Assembly (NCBI RefSeq): GCF_022267375.1
Contig: NZ_JAIZBH010000001.1
Coordinates: forward strand, 2,576,501-2,640,500
Direction of reading: 5' to 3'
Length of the DNA stretch: 64,000 nt
Origin: Leptospira sanjuanensis
GTDB lineage: Bacteria > Spirochaetota > Leptospiria > Leptospirales > Leptospiraceae
Part shown: in pieces, positions 61,715 to 64,000 of the stretch
How the letters are laid out: each line of letters opens with the position of its first letter
Numbering within the stretch: the first letter of the stretch is position 1
Translations under genes and position numbers: made by a program
Notes under the pieces: model-generated
What the model was told of the DNA's origin: nothing
Databases searched by the model: none
The model's input: only the letters and a program-made list of their open reading frames with translations

Positions 61715-61801
61715 AATGTGGGAACTCATACGAAACTGCGCGAGCATGCCTAGTTCCGAATCTTCATAAATGTAGGATCTCACACAAAAAAAAGAACAGC
61801 G

Positions 61802-62533
61802 ATGAAATCCAAAAAAATCTTTTTCATTCCATTCTTGCTTTTATTCTTTTCAACGGCCGGCTTCGGATTGTATGAGTTTTTGGATCGGGGTTGGATTTGG
61901 TTCGTTTCACCTTCCCGTTCCCGATATCCGATCTGTGGAATCGACGTTTCCAACCATCAGGGAAAAATCGATTGGAGCGCGGTTCCGAAATCGGAAATTT
62001 CTTTCGTATTTATCAAAGCGACCGAGGGAGGAGATTTTGTGGATCGCTCCTTTGCATTCAATTGGAAGGAAGCGAAACGCAACGGTTTTCCCGCGGGTGC
62101 GTATCATTTTTTCACCCTCTGCAAATCCGGAAAGGAACAGGCGGAGAATTTTATTCGAACCGTTCCGAAAGAAGTCGATTCTTTGCCTCCCGTCGTCGAT
62201 TTGGAGTTCGTCGGCAATTGTAAGGAAAGGCCTCCTGTGGAAAATGTTTCCGCGGAGATCGCGGATTTTTTGAAAGCGGTCGACTCGCATTACGGTAAGA
62301 AGACGATTTTATATCTTACATACGAATTCATCGATCTTTATATCGGTTCGAACTTTCAGGATCGTTCCGTTTGGATTCGGGATATATTCAAACATCCGAA
62401 TACGTTTTCGGATATAAGATGGATTCTATGGCAGTATCATAGCAGGGGACGGGTTCGCGGAATTAAAGGTCCTGTGGATCTGAACGTTCTCCAAGGAGAT
62501 TTGAAAAGTTTAGTCGAACCTTTTTCTTTGTAA
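61802..62533 (+). CDS. GH25 lysozyme-type glycoside hydrolase
   Basis: A 243-residue exported or membrane-anchored protein with a hydrophobic N-terminus (KIFFIPFLLLFFSTAGFGLYEFL). The GH25 domain has CGIDVSNHQGKIDWSAV (Asp of the active site), FVFIKATEGGDFVD, FPAGAYHFF and PPVVDLEFVGN with the DxE pair. The C-terminal WILWQYHSRGRVRGIKGPVDLNVLQG is typical. The active site looks intact. Such enzymes cleave the MurNAc-GlcNAc bond; the role here is cell-wall remodelling or a secreted lysozyme. Confidence 0.92.
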   Translation: MKSKKIFFIPFLLLFFSTAGFGLYEFLDRGWIWFVSPSRSRYPICGIDVSNHQGKIDWSAVPKSEISFVFIKATEGGDFVDRSFAFNWKEAKRNGFPAGAYHFFTLCKSGKEQAENFIRTVPKEVDSLPPVVDLEFVGNCKERPPVENVSAEIADFLKAVDSHYGKKTILYLTYEFIDLYIGSNFQDRSVWIRDIFKHPNTFSDIRWILWQYHSRGRVRGIKGPVDLNVLQGDLKSLVEPFSL

Positions 62534-62747
62534 AAGTCGTTCCTTAAATTGGAAGGATCGGTCCGTTTTATTGAGCTGAATCCTCCGGTTCGAATGACAA
62601 AGGTACATTCAAAAACCCAATACAATTGGGACTCGTTCGTTCCTTGAAGGATGTTTAGGATGAAACTTTTTTCGGAGTGGCGGAGGTTTCTGTAGAAAAA
62701 ATCCAAGTTTTAGGAACCGTTCTGTTCTTTTGAGAACCGCTTACTGT

Positions 62748-63323
62748 ATGGGTTATTTACTGGTAAGTTCCGATTTTCAACTTTCCTCACGGCTGCAAGA
62801 ATCGCATACGGAAACCGTCACACTTTTGATTCCGGAAGAAACCTGGAATCGTTACTCAGAGAAAGAAGCCAGAAAATTACCGCTTCGAATTCCTTATTTG
62901 CTACAGAGATATGGAAAGTATCTTTCCGCAATACCTCGTCTCGGTAAGAAAGCCGGTCGGACTTTGTATCAGCCAAGTTCTGGTTCGCGAAGGATGAAGC
63001 GCGTGAATGCTCGGTTGAGCACCGGGAGTTGGACTTTTTTGGGAGCACTTGCACAGGCTCATGGGGTATCCCGTTGTTTTCTCTTTCATTATCTTCTGTG
63101 GTTGGAGGCCGTGGGGGTCGGAGACTCTATCGAGAGAACGATGAATGAGGGAGTTCCCACATTCCATCGGTATTACAGTTACATCCTCACCCTAGATCTA
63201 CTCAACAATCGGGTGACGCGACGCCTCCGCTGCAAACCGGCGTCCCATTTTTACGCGTTAAACTATACGGAATGGTACCCTGAATTCCGCAATTCCCCGA
63301 CAAACCCTCAAAAAAACATTTGA
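62748..63323 (+). CDS. DUF1564 family protein
   Basis: A 191-residue basic soluble protein of the leptospiral DUF1564 family: [38 protein letters not shown], then [41 protein letters not shown]. The central [14 protein letters not shown] segment has the look of a helix-turn-helix or ribbon-helix-helix fold, so DNA binding is possible. The family is expanded in leptospires and often lies near mobile elements; none is seen here. The ATG at 62748 is taken. Confidence 0.78.
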   Translation: MGYLLVSSDFQLSSRLQESHTETVTLLIPEETWNRYSEKEARKLPLRIPYLLQRYGKYLSAIPRLGKKAGRTLYQPSSGSRRMKRVNARLSTGSWTFLGALAQAHGVSRCFLFHYLLWLEAVGVGDSIERTMNEGVPTFHRYYSYILTLDLLNNRVTRRLRCKPASHFYALNYTEWYPEFRNSPTNPQKNI

Positions 63324-63357
63324 AACCGGCTCTCTAAAACTAAAACTTGGAGCCAGA

Positions 63358-63678
<321 letters not shown>

Positions 63679-63680
63679 GA

Positions 63681-64000
63681 ATGCCAAAACTTTCCCCTTT
63701 TTCACACGGCCCGGGTTTAAAGGACTTAGTTCCTTCCGGGTTCCGTCAACATCTCAGCCCGCTTCAACATCGATTCTACGAAACGCACCTTCGGGATAAA
63801 TCCCATCCGGAACATCTTCTCTACCACGGACTCCGCGAACTTCCTTCTCCGTTTTTACTTCCCGATCTCGAACCGGCCCTCGAACTTCTCAAAGAATTCG
63901 TTCGCCTGGAAAAAAAGATTCTTCTCTTCGGCGACCGGGACTGCGACGGGGTTTCCTCCACGAGCCTACTCGGAGGATTTTTAAAAAGGATTCACAGGGG
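63681..64000 (+). CDS. recJ: DHH-family single-strand exonuclease RecJ-like (3' partial)
   Basis: The frame opens at the ATG at 63681 and runs off the right edge with 106 codons visible. It has an N-terminal arm (FYETHLRDKSHPEHLLYHGLRELPSPFLLPDLEPAL) and then ILLFGDRDCDGVSSTSLLGGF, the DHH motif I, in which RecJ usually has DYDADGITS. RecJ degrades single-stranded DNA 5' to 3'. The rest, including the DHH motif itself, lies outside the window. Confidence 0.85.
   Translation, partial: MPKLSPFSHGPGLKDLVPSGFRQHLSPLQHRFYETHLRDKSHPEHLLYHGLRELPSPFLLPDLEPALELLKEFVRLEKKILLFGDRDCDGVSSTSLLGGFLKRIHR

Noticed and set aside
62748..63323. DUF1564 gene as a sign of a mobile element
   Set aside because: No transposase, terminal inverted repeat or target duplication was seen around it, and neighbours are core genes.

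Overview
The window looks like chromosome of a spirochaete of the genus Leptospira, probably from the pathogen-related clade. This rests on the gene families present: a DUF1564 protein, a PilZ/DUF1577-type protein, a lone FlaA-type sheath protein, TRL-like and DUF3015 exported proteins, waaA with O-antigen ligase-type genes, a K+-dependent membrane pyrophosphatase, and many lipoproteins with loose spirochaetal lipoboxes ending in Cys. Base composition seems to be in the mid-40s % GC by eye (not computed), so I do not name a species. There are no rRNA genes, insertion sequences, prophage or CRISPR arrays. About 60 protein genes and one initiator tRNA are packed into short operons with many 1-4 bp start/stop overlaps.

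Layout. 1-5.5 kb: end of a YdjM-type membrane protein, a YciI protein, a membrane class III cyclase, and a glycosyltransferase/O-antigen ligase pair. 5.7-10.7 kb: a six-gene cluster made of a STAS-like protein, a small Cys/His-rich exported protein, an MbnP-like four-Cys lipoprotein, its MbnH-like di-haem partner, another lipoprotein and an outer-membrane barrel. This is a likely copper or redox handling unit at the cell envelope. 10.7-23.4 kb: leptospiral hypotheticals, an M23 peptidase, a NhaC antiporter with an RluA-type synthase, a PilZ-type protein, an unusual ATP-grasp/FMN-dehydrogenase fusion, mnmA, a lipoprotein carrying two complete aspartic-protease half-sites, and a GAF-GGDEF diguanylate cyclase. 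23.6 kb: initiator tRNA. 24-31 kb: proC-yggS operon, FlaA-like protein, and a HAD phosphatase divergent from waaA with start codons only 6 bp apart. 31.3-33.4 kb: hppA.

34.8-41.7 kb is the most distinctive part. A seven-gene operon of lipoproteins contains five tandem TRL-like or TRL-related genes, one unknown, and one with an HEGGH zinc-protease motif. It is followed by two DUF3015 genes and a DUF4105/Lnb-type protein with a probable C-terminal beta-barrel. 41.7-54 kb: alpha/beta hydrolase lipoprotein, a three-gene ABC exporter, an RlmD/TrmA methyltransferase, SpoIID/LytB, and a YbbA/YbbP-like ABC pair. 54-64 kb: pyrE and nadE (divergent), a HigBA toxin-antitoxin module lying between imperfect direct repeats, rsmI, flgM, an iron-type alcohol dehydrogenase, a GH25 lysozyme, DUF1564, a bactofilin, and the 5' end of a recJ-like gene.

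All calls come from reading translations and bases by eye; no database search or computation was run. Starts were moved from the longest reading frame to an internal Met wherever a signal peptide, domain boundary or ribosome binding site argued for it.
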